A stretch of 64,000 nt of DNA from NCBI GenBank assembly GCA_964618895.1, contig CAZUDO010000103.1:62001-126000 (forward strand), given 5' to 3'. Positions 7,691-14,903 of the stretch are shown piece after piece (the stretch's first letter is position 1; each line of letters starts with the position of its first letter). Made by a program: the position numbers and the translations under genes. This stretch comes from CAZUDO01 sp964618895. Lineage in GTDB: Bacteria > Desulfobacterota > Binatia > DP-6. Under the pieces are notes generated by a model. The model was not told the DNA's origin and searched no databases. It was given only the letters and a program-made list of their open reading frames with translations.

Positions 7691-8389
7691 ATGATTCGCG
7701 CCGTGACGTTCGACGCCGCCGGCACGCTGATCGCGCTGGCGGAAGCCGTCGGCACGACCTACACCCGTGTCGCCCGGGCATACGGGGTGGCACTCGACGC
7801 CGCCACCACCGAGGCACGCTTCCGGACGGCGTTCGCCGCCGCACCGCCGCTCGCCTTCGGGCGGGTCTCCTCCGCCGACCGCGGTGCGCGCGAGCGGGCG
7901 TGGTGGCGCGTCGTGGTGCAGGATGTGTTCGGCTCGGCGGCCGACCATCCGGCCTTCGCCGCCAGCTTCGACGCCCTGTTTGCGCACTACGCCGACCCCT
8001 CGGCATGGCGAACGTTCCCCGACGTGCCGGAGACGCTACGCCGGCTTCGGGCGCGCGGCGTGCGCCTCGGAGTGGTGTCGAATTTCGACGGTCGCCTGCC
8101 CGGGCTCCTCGCCGGACTCGGCCTCGCCCCCTGCTTCGACGCCACGATCGTCTCGACCGCGGTCGGGGTCGCCAAGCCGGCCAGCGGCATCTTCGCCGCC
8201 GCGACGGCCGCGCTGGGCGCGCATCCGTCCGAGACCGCCCATGTCGGTGACGACCTGCACGCCGACATCGAGGGCGCGCGCGGCGCCGGCTGCCGCGCCA
8301 TCTACCTCGATCGCGCCGGTCGGCACCCGCCGCTCCCGGCCGACATCCCCACCGTCAGCTCGTTGACAGAGCTCGAGCTGCTGCTCTAG
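7691..8389 (+). CDS. HAD-superfamily hydrolase (HDHD3-like)
   Basis: A 232-residue haloacid-dehalogenase-type enzyme. Motif I is FDAAGTL, with Ala at the position usually occupied by the second Asp-plus-2 residue (DxAGT as in HDHD3-like proteins); motif II is VVSNFD; motif III is the Lys in VGVAKPASGIF; motif IV is HVGDDLHADIEGA. The alpha-helical cap lies between motifs I and II. Small phosphorylated metabolites are likely substrates. The ATG directly follows the TAG of the phosphoesterase gene, so the two are co-expressed. Its TAG stop shares a CTAG with the stop of a convergent ORF. Confidence 0.85.
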   Translation: MIRAVTFDAAGTLIALAEAVGTTYTRVARAYGVALDAATTEARFRTAFAAAPPLAFGRVSSADRGARERAWWRVVVQDVFGSAADHPAFAASFDALFAHYADPSAWRTFPDVPETLRRLRARGVRLGVVSNFDGRLPGLLAGLGLAPCFDATIVSTAVGVAKPASGIFAAATAALGAHPSETAHVGDDLHADIEGARGAGCRAIYLDRAGRHPPLPADIPTVSSLTELELLL

Positions 8390-8622
8390 CCGTACACGTC
8401 CACCAACGTGCCGAGTTGTAGCGGCTCGCCGACCGCGTACGGGACGCCGGCGAACGCCCACCCCCGCACCTCGGCCAGAGCGGGCGCCTGCCACGGGGCC
8501 GGCTCGTCGGACCACGCGTCCACGACGAGGATCGCCCGTGCCGGGGCGCGCGCGGCGAGGGCGATTTCGGGGACCAGCACGGGCGAGCGCAGCGCGGGAA
8601 GCGTCCCGACAGGCATGAGCAC
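8386..8622 (-). CDS. Hypothetical small protein (78 aa)
   Basis: A 78-residue ORF (MLMPVGTLPALRSPVLVPEI then a mixed segment ending QLGTLVDVYG). No recognised motif; composition is protein-like and not obviously a shadow, because no other gene covers the same bases. Its TAG overlaps the HAD stop on the shared CTAG at 8386-8389, the same arrangement seen at two other convergent gene pairs here, which raises confidence that it is translated. Confidence 0.45.
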   Translation of the reverse strand: MLMPVGTLPALRSPVLVPEIALAARAPARAILVVDAWSDEPAPWQAPALAEVRGWAFAGVPYAVGEPLQLGTLVDVYG

Positions 8623-8847
8623 ACCCGAGCCCGTCGCACATCGCGTGCCGGGCGGGCGATTCTGCCGCGGGCGGCGATTTCTGCCGCATGTCCGCGGGGC
8701 CGTGTGACCGTCGGGCAGAGATCGCGCGGGCGAGCGCGCACTGGCGTGCGCACCGCAGCATGGTCCCGGGCGCGCGGCGCGTCACGAGCAGCCGGCCGTT
8801 CGCGGGGTTGCGGCTCCACATGGCACTGCGCAGCCACGACCACCGAC

Positions 8848-8865
8848 TGCGCAGCGCGCTGCGCA
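8848..8865. repeat. 18-base perfect palindrome downstream of the sigma54-type regulator
   Basis: TGCGCAGCG followed directly by CGCTGCGCA, five bases past the stop codon of the regulator gene. No T-tract follows on the minus strand, so a classic intrinsic terminator is not shown; it could form a hairpin that protects or ends that transcript. The rest of the gap 8623-8869 shows nothing I can name. Confidence 0.4.
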
Positions 8866-8869
8866 CCCT

Positions 8870-9895
8870 TTAGCCCGGTCGGGTTGCCGGAATCCCGAAG
8901 CGCTTCAGCTTGTACAGCAGCGTCCGTCTCCCGATGCCGAGCAATCGCGCCGCGTGCGTGCGATTCTGCCCGACGGTCGCGAGCGCGCGCTCGATCAGGG
9001 CACGCTCTGCCGATGCGCGCGCGTGGTCGATGGCGCGTCGGTAGTCGGCCCCCTCGTCGACGGTGCCGTCGGCGTCGTCGCCGAGGTCGGCGCGCTGCAG
9101 CATCGGACCGTCCGCCAGCACCACGGCCTGCTCGATGACGTTTTCGAGCTCGCGCACGTTGCCCGGCCACGGTCGCGCCATCAGTGCCGCCAGGGCATCT
9201 GGTGCGAGCCGGAGCCCGGACCGTTGGTGCCGCGCCGCCGCCCGGACGAGGAGATGCTCGGCCAGGAGCGGGATGTCCTCGCGGCGCTCGGCGAGCGGCG
9301 GCAGGCGCACGGTGGCCACGTTCAGGCGGAAGTACAGGTCGGCGCGAAAGCGCCCGTCGCGCACGGCCGTCTCGAGGTCGTAATGGGTCGCCGCGATCAC
9401 CCGCACGTCGACCGGGACCGCACGTCCGCCCCCGATACGTGTCACCTCGCGCTCCTGCAGGACGCGCAGCACCTTCGCCTGCGCGCCCGGACTCATGTCG
9501 CCGATCTCGTCCAGGAAGAGCGTGCCGCCGTGGGCACGCTCGACCAGCCCGGCACGGCGTTCCACGCCGGTTGCGACCCCGCGCTCGATGCCCAGGAGCT
9601 CGCTCTCGAGCAGCGCCTCCGGAAGGGCCGCACAGTTGACCGCCACGAACGGCCCCCCCCGGCGTTTCCCGCGCCCGTGCAGGGCCCGCGCCACCAGCTC
9701 CTTGCCCGTGCCGCTCGCTCCCCGCACCAATACCGTCACGTCGGTGGCGGCCAGCCGTCGGATCATTGCCGCCAGGCGTTCCATCGCGGCACTTCGGCCC
9801 ACCGGCTCGGGAACGGGGGCTTCCCCACATCGTCCCGCTTCGCCGCGCGGCAGCGCGAGCGCCGGAACCCCTTGCCCTACCACCGATTCTTCCAT
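8870..9895 (-). CDS. Stand-alone sigma54-type AAA+ regulator with degenerate GAFTGA loop
   Basis: A 341-residue NtrC-family protein without a receiver or sensor domain: only about 30 residues precede the AAA+ core. Walker A is GASGTGKE (59-66), Walker B GGTLFLDEIG (about 123-132), the arginine-finger region ADLYFRLNV, and the C-terminal Fis-type HTH ends near NRTHAARLLGIGRRTLLYKL. The sigma54-contacting loop, normally GAFTGA, reads GVATGV (106-111), so the conserved Phe is gone. Family members lacking a proper loop (TyrR-like) often act with sigma70 instead. It could be constitutive or a repressor. It is divergent from the secreted-peptide gene, a possible target. Confidence 0.88.
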   Translation of the reverse strand: MEESVVGQGVPALALPRGEAGRCGEAPVPEPVGRSAAMERLAAMIRRLAATDVTVLVRGASGTGKELVARALHGRGKRRGGPFVAVNCAALPEALLESELLGIERGVATGVERRAGLVERAHGGTLFLDEIGDMSPGAQAKVLRVLQEREVTRIGGGRAVPVDVRVIAATHYDLETAVRDGRFRADLYFRLNVATVRLPPLAERREDIPLLAEHLLVRAAARHQRSGLRLAPDALAALMARPWPGNVRELENVIEQAVVLADGPMLQRADLGDDADGTVDEGADYRRAIDHARASAERALIERALATVGQNRTHAARLLGIGRRTLLYKLKRFGIPATRPG

Positions 9896-10050
9896 CGCCC
9901 TCCCCCGCGGCGTGCCCCGGTGCCCACCCCGGCCACAGGCCCTTCGACGCTAACCAGACCAGCACCGAGTCGCAACCCGAGCGCAACTTACCTTGACACT
10001 AAAACCTGAACTTGCGATGGATGGCCGCACTTTGAGTTTCCGCCCAACCA

Positions 10051-10056
10051 AGGAGG
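10051..10056 (+). promoter_or_regulatory. Strong Shine-Dalgarno site (AGGAGG)
   Basis: AGGAGG lies seven bases before the ATG at 10064 and decides that start over the TTG at 10061. It contrasts with the many apparently leaderless genes here. A TTGACA at 9993-9998 is a possible -35 for this gene, but the -10 (around 10016) is poor. Confidence 0.7.
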
Positions 10057-10063
10057 ACTGTTG

Positions 10064-10405
10064 ATGACCCGTGCCACTCTGTCCGCAACGCTTGCGACGC
10101 TGTTCCTGGGTGCCTGCCTGGTGATGTCGTCTGGCGTGGTCAAGGCCGCAAACCAGTGCAAGAAGGACTGCGGCGTCAACAAAAAGGCGTGCGTCGGCAC
10201 GGCGAAGACGGCCCTGACCGCCTGCAAGACCGCGGCGGCGACCGACAAGATCGCCAAGAAGGCCTGCAAGGACGCGTTCAAGCTGGCGAAGAAAAACGCG
10301 AAGACCAACTGCAAGACCGACTGTGTAGACAAGACGGCGACGCCGCGGGCGAACCCCTGTTCACCCTCCGGCGCGTTCCTCGACGCGTCCTCGGCCCTGT
10401 TCTAG
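10064..10405 (+). CDS. Secreted Lys/Cys-rich peptide (113 aa), unknown function
   Basis: Begins with a signal peptide (MTRATLSATLATLFLGACLV...VKAAN), followed by a roughly 85-residue mature part dominated by Lys, Ala, Thr and regularly spaced Cys: CKKDCGVNKKAC, ACKTAA, ACKDAFKLAKK, NCKTDC. The spacing suggests paired helices joined by disulfides, an export-folded helical hairpin. Strong AGGAGG and a strong terminator immediately downstream indicate a highly expressed monocistronic gene. A cleavage site after Ala-Lys-Ala or Lys-Ala-Ala is likely. I do not recognise a family; antimicrobial, metal-binding or structural roles are all open. Confidence 0.75.
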   Translation: MTRATLSATLATLFLGACLVMSSGVVKAANQCKKDCGVNKKACVGTAKTALTACKTAAATDKIAKKACKDAFKLAKKNAKTNCKTDCVDKTATPRANPCSPSGAFLDASSALF

Positions 10406-10425
10406 AGCCGTCTCGTATCGATCGG

Positions 10426-10470
10426 CAGCCGGGAGTGGTGACGCACCGCTCCCGGCTGTTTCCTTTTGCA
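10426..10470 (+). terminator. Rho-independent terminator
   Basis: CAGCCGGGAG (10426-10435) pairs perfectly with CTCCCGGCTG (10449-10458); inside, GGTG and CACC extend the stem to about 15 pairs around an ACG loop, followed by TTTCCTTTT. This is the clearest intrinsic terminator in the window and ends the secreted-peptide transcript. Confidence 0.88.
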
Positions 10471-10533
10471 CCCATGCGTCACCGAGGCTGACCGGCATGC
10501 GACTTGCTTCGCCTGGTCGGTAGGGGGTTCCAC

Positions 10534-10743
10534 ATGATGGACCACAGCCTCGACGGAAAGCGCTGTCGCACGATCCGGCCCGTCCCGCACCACGCCGGCT
10601 ACCTGCCGCGCCGGCTGGAAGGGACGATCCGCTACCAGGTCGAGAGCCTCGGGCGCACGCTGCTCCGGGTCGACTTCGACGGCGGCACCTCGGTCATGGT
10701 GCTGCAGGACGACGTCGCGGTCGACGACGACGAGCGGGCCTGA
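10534..10743 (+). CDS. Conserved-looking small protein (69 aa), SH3-like barrel possible
   Basis: A 69-residue protein: MMDHSLDGKRCRTIRPVPHH, then RRLEGTIRYQVESLGRTLLR and VDFDGGTSVMVLQDDVAVDD. The pattern of an early EGT-x-Y segment, LGR-x-LxRVDFD-GG and a closing VxxD-E resembles short beta-barrel proteins found in many bacteria; no function is known to me. ATG 10534 follows a TAGGGGG purine stretch; ATG 10537 is an equally possible start. It converges with the carboxypeptidase gene, with stops four bases apart. Confidence 0.6.
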   Translation: MMDHSLDGKRCRTIRPVPHHAGYLPRRLEGTIRYQVESLGRTLLRVDFDGGTSVMVLQDDVAVDDDERA

Positions 10744-10747
10744 GGGC

Positions 10748-11866
10748 CTACAGCAGGTTGCGCAGCCAGGCCAGCCAGCCGGTGGCCTCGACCGCACGAT
10801 CGGACACCACGCCGACGCGGCCGAGCTCCCGCTCGCCCTGGCGAATGACGACCTCGCCGAGGGGCTGCTTCTGGCGGACGGGAGCCGCAACCAGCTTCGG
10901 CACCCGCGCCTCGACCACAACGCCCTTGTCCTCGGCACGCTTGACGAGCACGCGCAGGTCTTCCACGGGGACCGCCTGCACGCTGTCGACGGTGCCTCCG
11001 GACACCGCCACGCTGCTCACCGCCACCCCGCGCTTGGCAGGCGCGACGACGCGGTAGGTGGCGAAGGCCTCGTTCATCAGGCGGGCGGCTTCGCGGAACG
11101 AGTTGGCTTTGTGCTCCAGCCCGAGCACGACGGCGATCAGGTTCAGGTCATTCCGGCTGGCGGTCGCCGTGACGCAGAAGCCGGCGACGCGATAGTAGCC
11201 GGTCTTGAGGCCGGTGATGCCCGGGTAGTCACGGACCAGGTGGTTGGTGTTCGTCATCTGCAGGGTGTCGCCGCGGAAGCCGGCCGTCGGCATGGCAGCC
11301 CACTGCATGACCTCCGGATAGCGCATCAACTCGCGCGCGAGCACGGCCAGGTCGTAGGCCGTGGTGAGATCCGCGGTCTGTCCCTTGCCGGGCGGCAAGC
11401 CGTGCGGGGTCTGGTAGGTCGTGTCCTTCATGCCGAGCGCCTTGGCGCGCGCGTTCATCAGGTCGACGAAGGCGGTGGACGATCCGGCGATCTTCTCGGC
11501 CACCGCCCCGGAGCCGTCATTGGCCGAGGCGATCATGATCGCCTTCAGCATCTCACCGAGCGGGAAGGTTTCGCCCGGCGCCAGATAGACCTGGGAGCCG
11601 CCCAGACGACTGGCCGACACCGACGCACCGACCGGCTCGTCGAGAGACAAGCTGCCGTCGCGCACGCGCTCCATCGCCAGCAGCACCGTCATCATCTTGG
11701 TCATCGAGGCGGGCGGCCAGCGCTTGTGCGCCTCCTTCTCCGCCAGGACGGCCCCGCTGTCCGCGTCCATGACGATGTACGCGGCCGGAACGTCGGCCCC
11801 CTGCACGCGCACGGCGAGCATGGCCACGACCCCCACGATTCCTGCCACCAACCTCCACCGCCTCAT
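10748..11866 (-). CDS. dacC: D-alanyl-D-alanine carboxypeptidase (PBP5/6 family)
   Basis: A 372-residue low-molecular-weight penicillin-binding protein. A signal peptide (residues 1-23) precedes the transpeptidase-like domain with SxxK as Ser54-Met-Thr-Lys57, SxN as Ser114-Ala-Asn116 and KTG at 221-223. A C-terminal beta-rich PBP5_C domain (about 275-360) ends in WLAWLRNLL, an amphipathic membrane anchor. It trims the terminal D-Ala of peptidoglycan stem peptides in the periplasm. The ATG at 11864-11866 follows GGAGGTG and begins a clean signal peptide, so I prefer it to an ATG eight codons upstream. The dacC symbol is by family; dacA is equally possible. Confidence 0.9.
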   Translation of the reverse strand: MRRWRLVAGIVGVVAMLAVRVQGADVPAAYIVMDADSGAVLAEKEAHKRWPPASMTKMMTVLLAMERVRDGSLSLDEPVGASVSASRLGGSQVYLAPGETFPLGEMLKAIMIASANDGSGAVAEKIAGSSTAFVDLMNARAKALGMKDTTYQTPHGLPPGKGQTADLTTAYDLAVLARELMRYPEVMQWAAMPTAGFRGDTLQMTNTNHLVRDYPGITGLKTGYYRVAGFCVTATASRNDLNLIAVVLGLEHKANSFREAARLMNEAFATYRVVAPAKRGVAVSSVAVSGGTVDSVQAVPVEDLRVLVKRAEDKGVVVEARVPKLVAAPVRQKQPLGEVVIRQGERELGRVGVVSDRAVEATGWLAWLRNLL

Positions 11867-11920
11867 TGCACCACCTCCGCAACCGGCCACAGTCGGGCCG
11901 TCGCTACCGAGCGCCGTCCC

Positions 11921-12334
11921 TCAGCGCGCCAGCATCGTGAGCGCGTCCGTACGCCGGACCAACTGATCGGGCTCCGCCCGGATGACGTGCCCGTCGCCGT
12001 CGAGATCGCCGTCCAGGAGGAGGCCACCTACGTCCCCGGCCTTCTGCAGGAAGGTGGCGAACCCCTCGCGCGTGAGACGTTGCGGGACGTAGCCCCGGCC
12101 GTTCACGAGATGCGTCCATACCGCGCCGACGGCGGCGTCGTTGGTCCACACGAACAGCGTCCAGCCCCAGTCCCAACGGCCGCCCAGGTACTCGCCACCG
12201 ATGCGCCGTGCGGGTGGCCGCCAGAACACGAGAAACCCGCCGGCGCGGCCGAGCGTCTGCAGGGCCGCCAACGGGCGGAGCGGGCGGTCGCCCCGCTGCG
12301 GCGGCGACAGCCGGCGCCGAGCCGCGAAATCCAC
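11921..12334 (-). CDS. Hypothetical protein (137 aa)
   Basis: An ORF of about 137 codons that I do not recognise. It contains RRPPARRIGGEYLGGRWDWG and FVWTNDAAVGAVWTHLVNGR, then GGLLLDGDLDGDGHVI, an acidic segment resembling a single Ca-binding loop but not a proven EF-hand. The GTG at 12332-12334 is my start because an AAGG lies just upstream; TTG codons up to 12405 are alternatives. It lies between the carboxypeptidase and a 121-residue unknown on the same strand, so the three may be co-transcribed. No membrane segment or signal peptide is visible. Confidence 0.5.
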   Translation of the reverse strand: MDFAARRRLSPPQRGDRPLRPLAALQTLGRAGGFLVFWRPPARRIGGEYLGGRWDWGWTLFVWTNDAAVGAVWTHLVNGRGYVPQRLTREGFATFLQKAGDVGGLLLDGDLDGDGHVIRAEPDQLVRRTDALTMLAR

Positions 12335-12423
12335 TTCGATGACCTTCGCTCCCGTCGTCCCCGGCAAGGCGGGCGCGAAGTTACCAGCGCCCCCCGGGCA
12401 GGTCAACGCAAAAGGGGACGGCG

Positions 12424-12789
12424 CTAGTTCCCGCCGTAGCGCGTGTCGGCCTGCCCGGCCAGATGCTCGAGCATATGCTGCTCGGCCTGGCGGTAGGCGA
12501 TCGCCCGCAGCATATCCTGGGTCTGCTGCGCGAGGGGGACAGTGGCGATCAGGCCCGCGATGGCGGCGGGAGACAAGGTCGCGATGGCGCGCTCCATCTC
12601 CTCGACGACCTCGTCCGGCAGGGCCGGCACCACGACCGTCTTCGCGACGTCGAGGGCCGGGCCGAAGCGACTCGCAAACTGCTCCTTGGCCTGGGCGCGC
12701 TCCTCGGCCGTGCACACCACGTCGAGCTTCTTCGCGGCGGCGTCGAACAGCCGGTCGAACGCCTCCAGCAGGGCCTCTCGTCCCGTCAT
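12424..12789 (-). CDS. Hypothetical helical protein (121 aa)
   Basis: A 121-residue, mostly helical protein (MTGREALLEAFDRLFDAAAK, then TAEERAQAKEQFASRFGPAL). It ends RQAEQHMLEHLAGQADTRYG. There are no catalytic motifs, signal peptide or membrane segments. The single Cys and the amphipathic heptad-like stretches suggest a small helical bundle. It is upstream of the 137-residue unknown on the same strand with about a 90-base gap. Function unknown. Confidence 0.6.
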   Translation of the reverse strand: MTGREALLEAFDRLFDAAAKKLDVVCTAEERAQAKEQFASRFGPALDVAKTVVVPALPDEVVEEMERAIATLSPAAIAGLIATVPLAQQTQDMLRAIAYRQAEQHMLEHLAGQADTRYGGN

Positions 12790-12840
12790 CGCGGCACGAG
12801 TCTAGTCACGTGGGACGCTCGCGCAACCCCATGTCCACGA

Positions 12841-12869
12841 TTGACTCCCCGGTGCCGGCCACGTAGAGC
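12841..12869 (+). promoter_or_regulatory. Candidate promoter deciding the start of a periplasmic coiled-coil gene
   Basis: TTGACT (12841-12846), 17-base spacer, TAGAGC (12864-12869), then eight bases to the GTG at 12878. An upstream GTG (12872) would lie only two bases after the -10, too close to be transcribed, so the second GTG is favoured as a leaderless start. Confidence 0.5.
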
Positions 12870-12877
12870 CCGTGTTC

Positions 12878-13117
12878 GTGCGGGTCGCCCTGTGCGTCGT
12901 CGTCTCCCTTGCCGTCCTCGCCGCTCGGCCGGCGCGCGCGGACGACGGGCCCGACAACGCCCGGCGGGCCGAGGCCGCCGCGGTCCGGGCGGAGGCCGCC
13001 GCGGCACGCACGGAGGAGGCGGCCGCGCGCGTCGAAGGCGCCTCGGAACGCCTCGAGCGCCTGGTCAACACCCTGGAGCAGGAGCTCGAGCGCCGGGCGA
13101 AGCGTCCGGCGCGGTAG
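12878..13117 (+). CDS. Small exported coiled-coil protein (79 aa)
   Basis: VRVALCVVVSLAVLAARPARADD is a typical signal peptide with an AxA-type cleavage region. The mature part is a regular helix of Ala, Arg and Glu (RRAEAAAVRAEAAAARTEEA, then ERLERLVNTLEQELERRAK) that should form a coiled coil, as in Lpp-like or YbgF-N-type periplasmic spacers, though no lipobox Cys or C-terminal Lys anchor is present. A GTG two codons upstream is an alternative start. It lies 37 bases before the ThDP enzyme gene on the same strand. Function unknown; structural or oligomerisation roles are plausible. Confidence 0.6.
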   Translation: MRVALCVVVSLAVLAARPARADDGPDNARRAEAAAVRAEAAAARTEEAAARVEGASERLERLVNTLEQELERRAKRPAR

Positions 13118-13154
13118 CTTGCGGCGCGCGCGCCGGGCTTGGTAAGCCCGCCCC

Positions 13155-14903
13155 ATGGCGGATGGCACGCGCGCGATGGGGGAGTCGGTCGCCAGGCCGG
13201 CGGCCGACTCGGGGTCGACGCGCCTCGATGGCGGCGCGCTCGTGTGTCGCATCCTGGCCGAACAGCGGGTGCCATATCTGTTCACCATCAACGGCGGCCA
13301 CATCTGGCCGATCCTGGCCCACCTGCGCGCGCACGGCATCCAGATGATCCACATGCGGCACGAGCAGTCGTGCGCGTACGCCGCCGACGCCTGGGCCCGC
13401 ACCAGCGGGCGTCCGGGCGTGCTCGCCGTCACGGCGGGGTGCGGGCTCACCAACGCCGTCACCGGGCTGTGCGTCGCCGGGCTCACGGGCAGTCCGGTGG
13501 TGTGCCTCTCGGGGCAGCATCCTACCACCGAGGATCAGCTGGGCTCGTTCCAGGAAGCCTACGGTGCCGAGATCTGCCGCACCTTCTCCAAGTTCACCAA
13601 GCGGGTGCTCGACTGGTCGACCATCGAGGTCGATCTCCGGCTCGCTTTCCGCGCGGCGACCGGGGCGCCACCCGGACCCGCCGTGCTCGAGATCCCCACC
13701 AACGTCCTCTATCAGCAGGACGACATCGCCCGGCAGCGGCGGGGCGCGCGGGTGTACACGCCGGACGAGCTGCGCAGCGCCGGCGATCCCGCCGCCATCG
13801 AGCGCGCTCTCCAGGCGCTCGACCGCGCCGAGCGGCCCCTCATCGTGGCGGGCGACGGCATCTTCTGGTCGGACGCGGCGGCCGAGCTCTGCGCGCTCGC
13901 CACCCGGCTGCAGATTCCCGTCTATTCCCGCCGCGCCGGTCAGGGTGCGCTCCCCGAAGACCACCCCCTCGCCGTACGCGGCGCGTGGAAGAAGCCGTTC
14001 ACCGGACGGGCCGACGTGATCCTGGCGGTCGGGTTCCGCTTCTGGAGCGGCGAGCACTTCGGCGAGCCGCCCACGTGGAACGCCGACGCCACCTACATCC
14101 AGGTCGATGCCGCCGCGGCGCGCGTCGGCGCGCACGTGCCCGCCGACATCCCGATCGTCGGCGATCCGAAGCTGGTGCTGGGCCAGCTGTACGAGCGGGC
14201 CGCGGCGCTCGGACTGGACGCCACGCGCCGGGCCGGCGGCGCGTGGCTCGCCGACATCGCGTCCGTACGCGCGAGCTTCGATCGGGCGCTGCGCGAGCAG
14301 GAAGCCAGCGTGCGCGACGCGCTCCCCATCCACCCCGCCCGGCTCACCCGCGAGCTGCTCGAGGTGATGGACCGCGACGCGACGCTCGTGATCGACAGCT
14401 TCACGCTCTCGGGCTGGCTGTCGCAGTGGTTCGGCGCCCGCTTCCCGGGGCAGATCGTCGACGCCGGCCCGCTCGCCCCGGTCGGGCACGGCATCGGCAT
14501 GGGCATCGGCGCCCAGCTCGCGCGCCCGGGCAAGCAGGTGATCGTGGTCATCGGCGACGGCGGTCTCGGCATCGGCGGCATGGAGCTCGAGACCGCGCTC
14601 AGGTACAAGCTGCCGCTCGTCACCCTGGTCTGGAACAACAGCTCGTGGGGGCCGGGCTTCGAGCAGATGCCGATGCTGCGTGGACGCACGGATCCCTTCG
14701 ATATGCTGCCGGAGCTTCGCTACGACCGCATGTTCGAGGCCATCGGCTGCCACGCCGAGCACGTGACACGGCCGGAGGACATCCGGCCGGCGCTCACACG
14801 CGCGCTGGCGGCGGGGAAGCCATCGGTGGTGAACGTCATCGGCGATCCGCGGGTGGGGCACGCACGCCTGGGCGGCAACCTGCTCGGTTCGACGAAGGTC
14901 TAG
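13155..14903 (+). CDS. Thiamine-diphosphate-dependent enzyme (acetolactate synthase/2-hydroxyacyl-CoA lyase-like)
   Basis: A 582-residue protein with the three-domain ThDP plan: PYR domain with catalytic Glu70 in MRHEQSCAYAADAWAR, a central domain (about 195-335), and the PP domain with the Mg/ThDP motif GDGGLGIGGMELETAL starting near residue 467 and ending at the NN pair near 494 (WNNSSWGPGF). The family carboligates or decarboxylates 2-keto or 2-hydroxyacyl-CoA substrates. The absence of an adjacent ilvN and the acyl-CoA-rich surroundings favour an oxalyl-CoA decarboxylase/HACL-like role over leucine/valine biosynthesis, but this is not certain. A GGGCTT-GGT-AAGCCC hairpin sits at 13135-13149. 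The stop shares CTAG with the convergent phosphorylase. Confidence 0.82.
   Translation: MADGTRAMGESVARPAADSGSTRLDGGALVCRILAEQRVPYLFTINGGHIWPILAHLRAHGIQMIHMRHEQSCAYAADAWARTSGRPGVLAVTAGCGLTNAVTGLCVAGLTGSPVVCLSGQHPTTEDQLGSFQEAYGAEICRTFSKFTKRVLDWSTIEVDLRLAFRAATGAPPGPAVLEIPTNVLYQQDDIARQRRGARVYTPDELRSAGDPAAIERALQALDRAERPLIVAGDGIFWSDAAAELCALATRLQIPVYSRRAGQGALPEDHPLAVRGAWKKPFTGRADVILAVGFRFWSGEHFGEPPTWNADATYIQVDAAAARVGAHVPADIPIVGDPKLVLGQLYERAAALGLDATRRAGGAWLADIASVRASFDRALREQEASVRDALPIHPARLTRELLEVMDRDATLVIDSFTLSGWLSQWFGARFPGQIVDAGPLAPVGHGIGMGIGAQLARPGKQVIVVIGDGGLGIGGMELETALRYKLPLVTLVWNNSSWGPGFEQMPMLRGRTDPFDMLPELRYDRMFEAIGCHAEHVTRPEDIRPALTRALAAGKPSVVNVIGDPRVGHARLGGNLLGSTKV

Noticed and set aside
8688..8873. 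A 61-codon plus-strand ORF in the gap before the sigma54-type regulator
   Set aside because: No ribosome site or promoter, Arg/His-rich composition, and it overlaps the stop of the regulator on the opposite strand.
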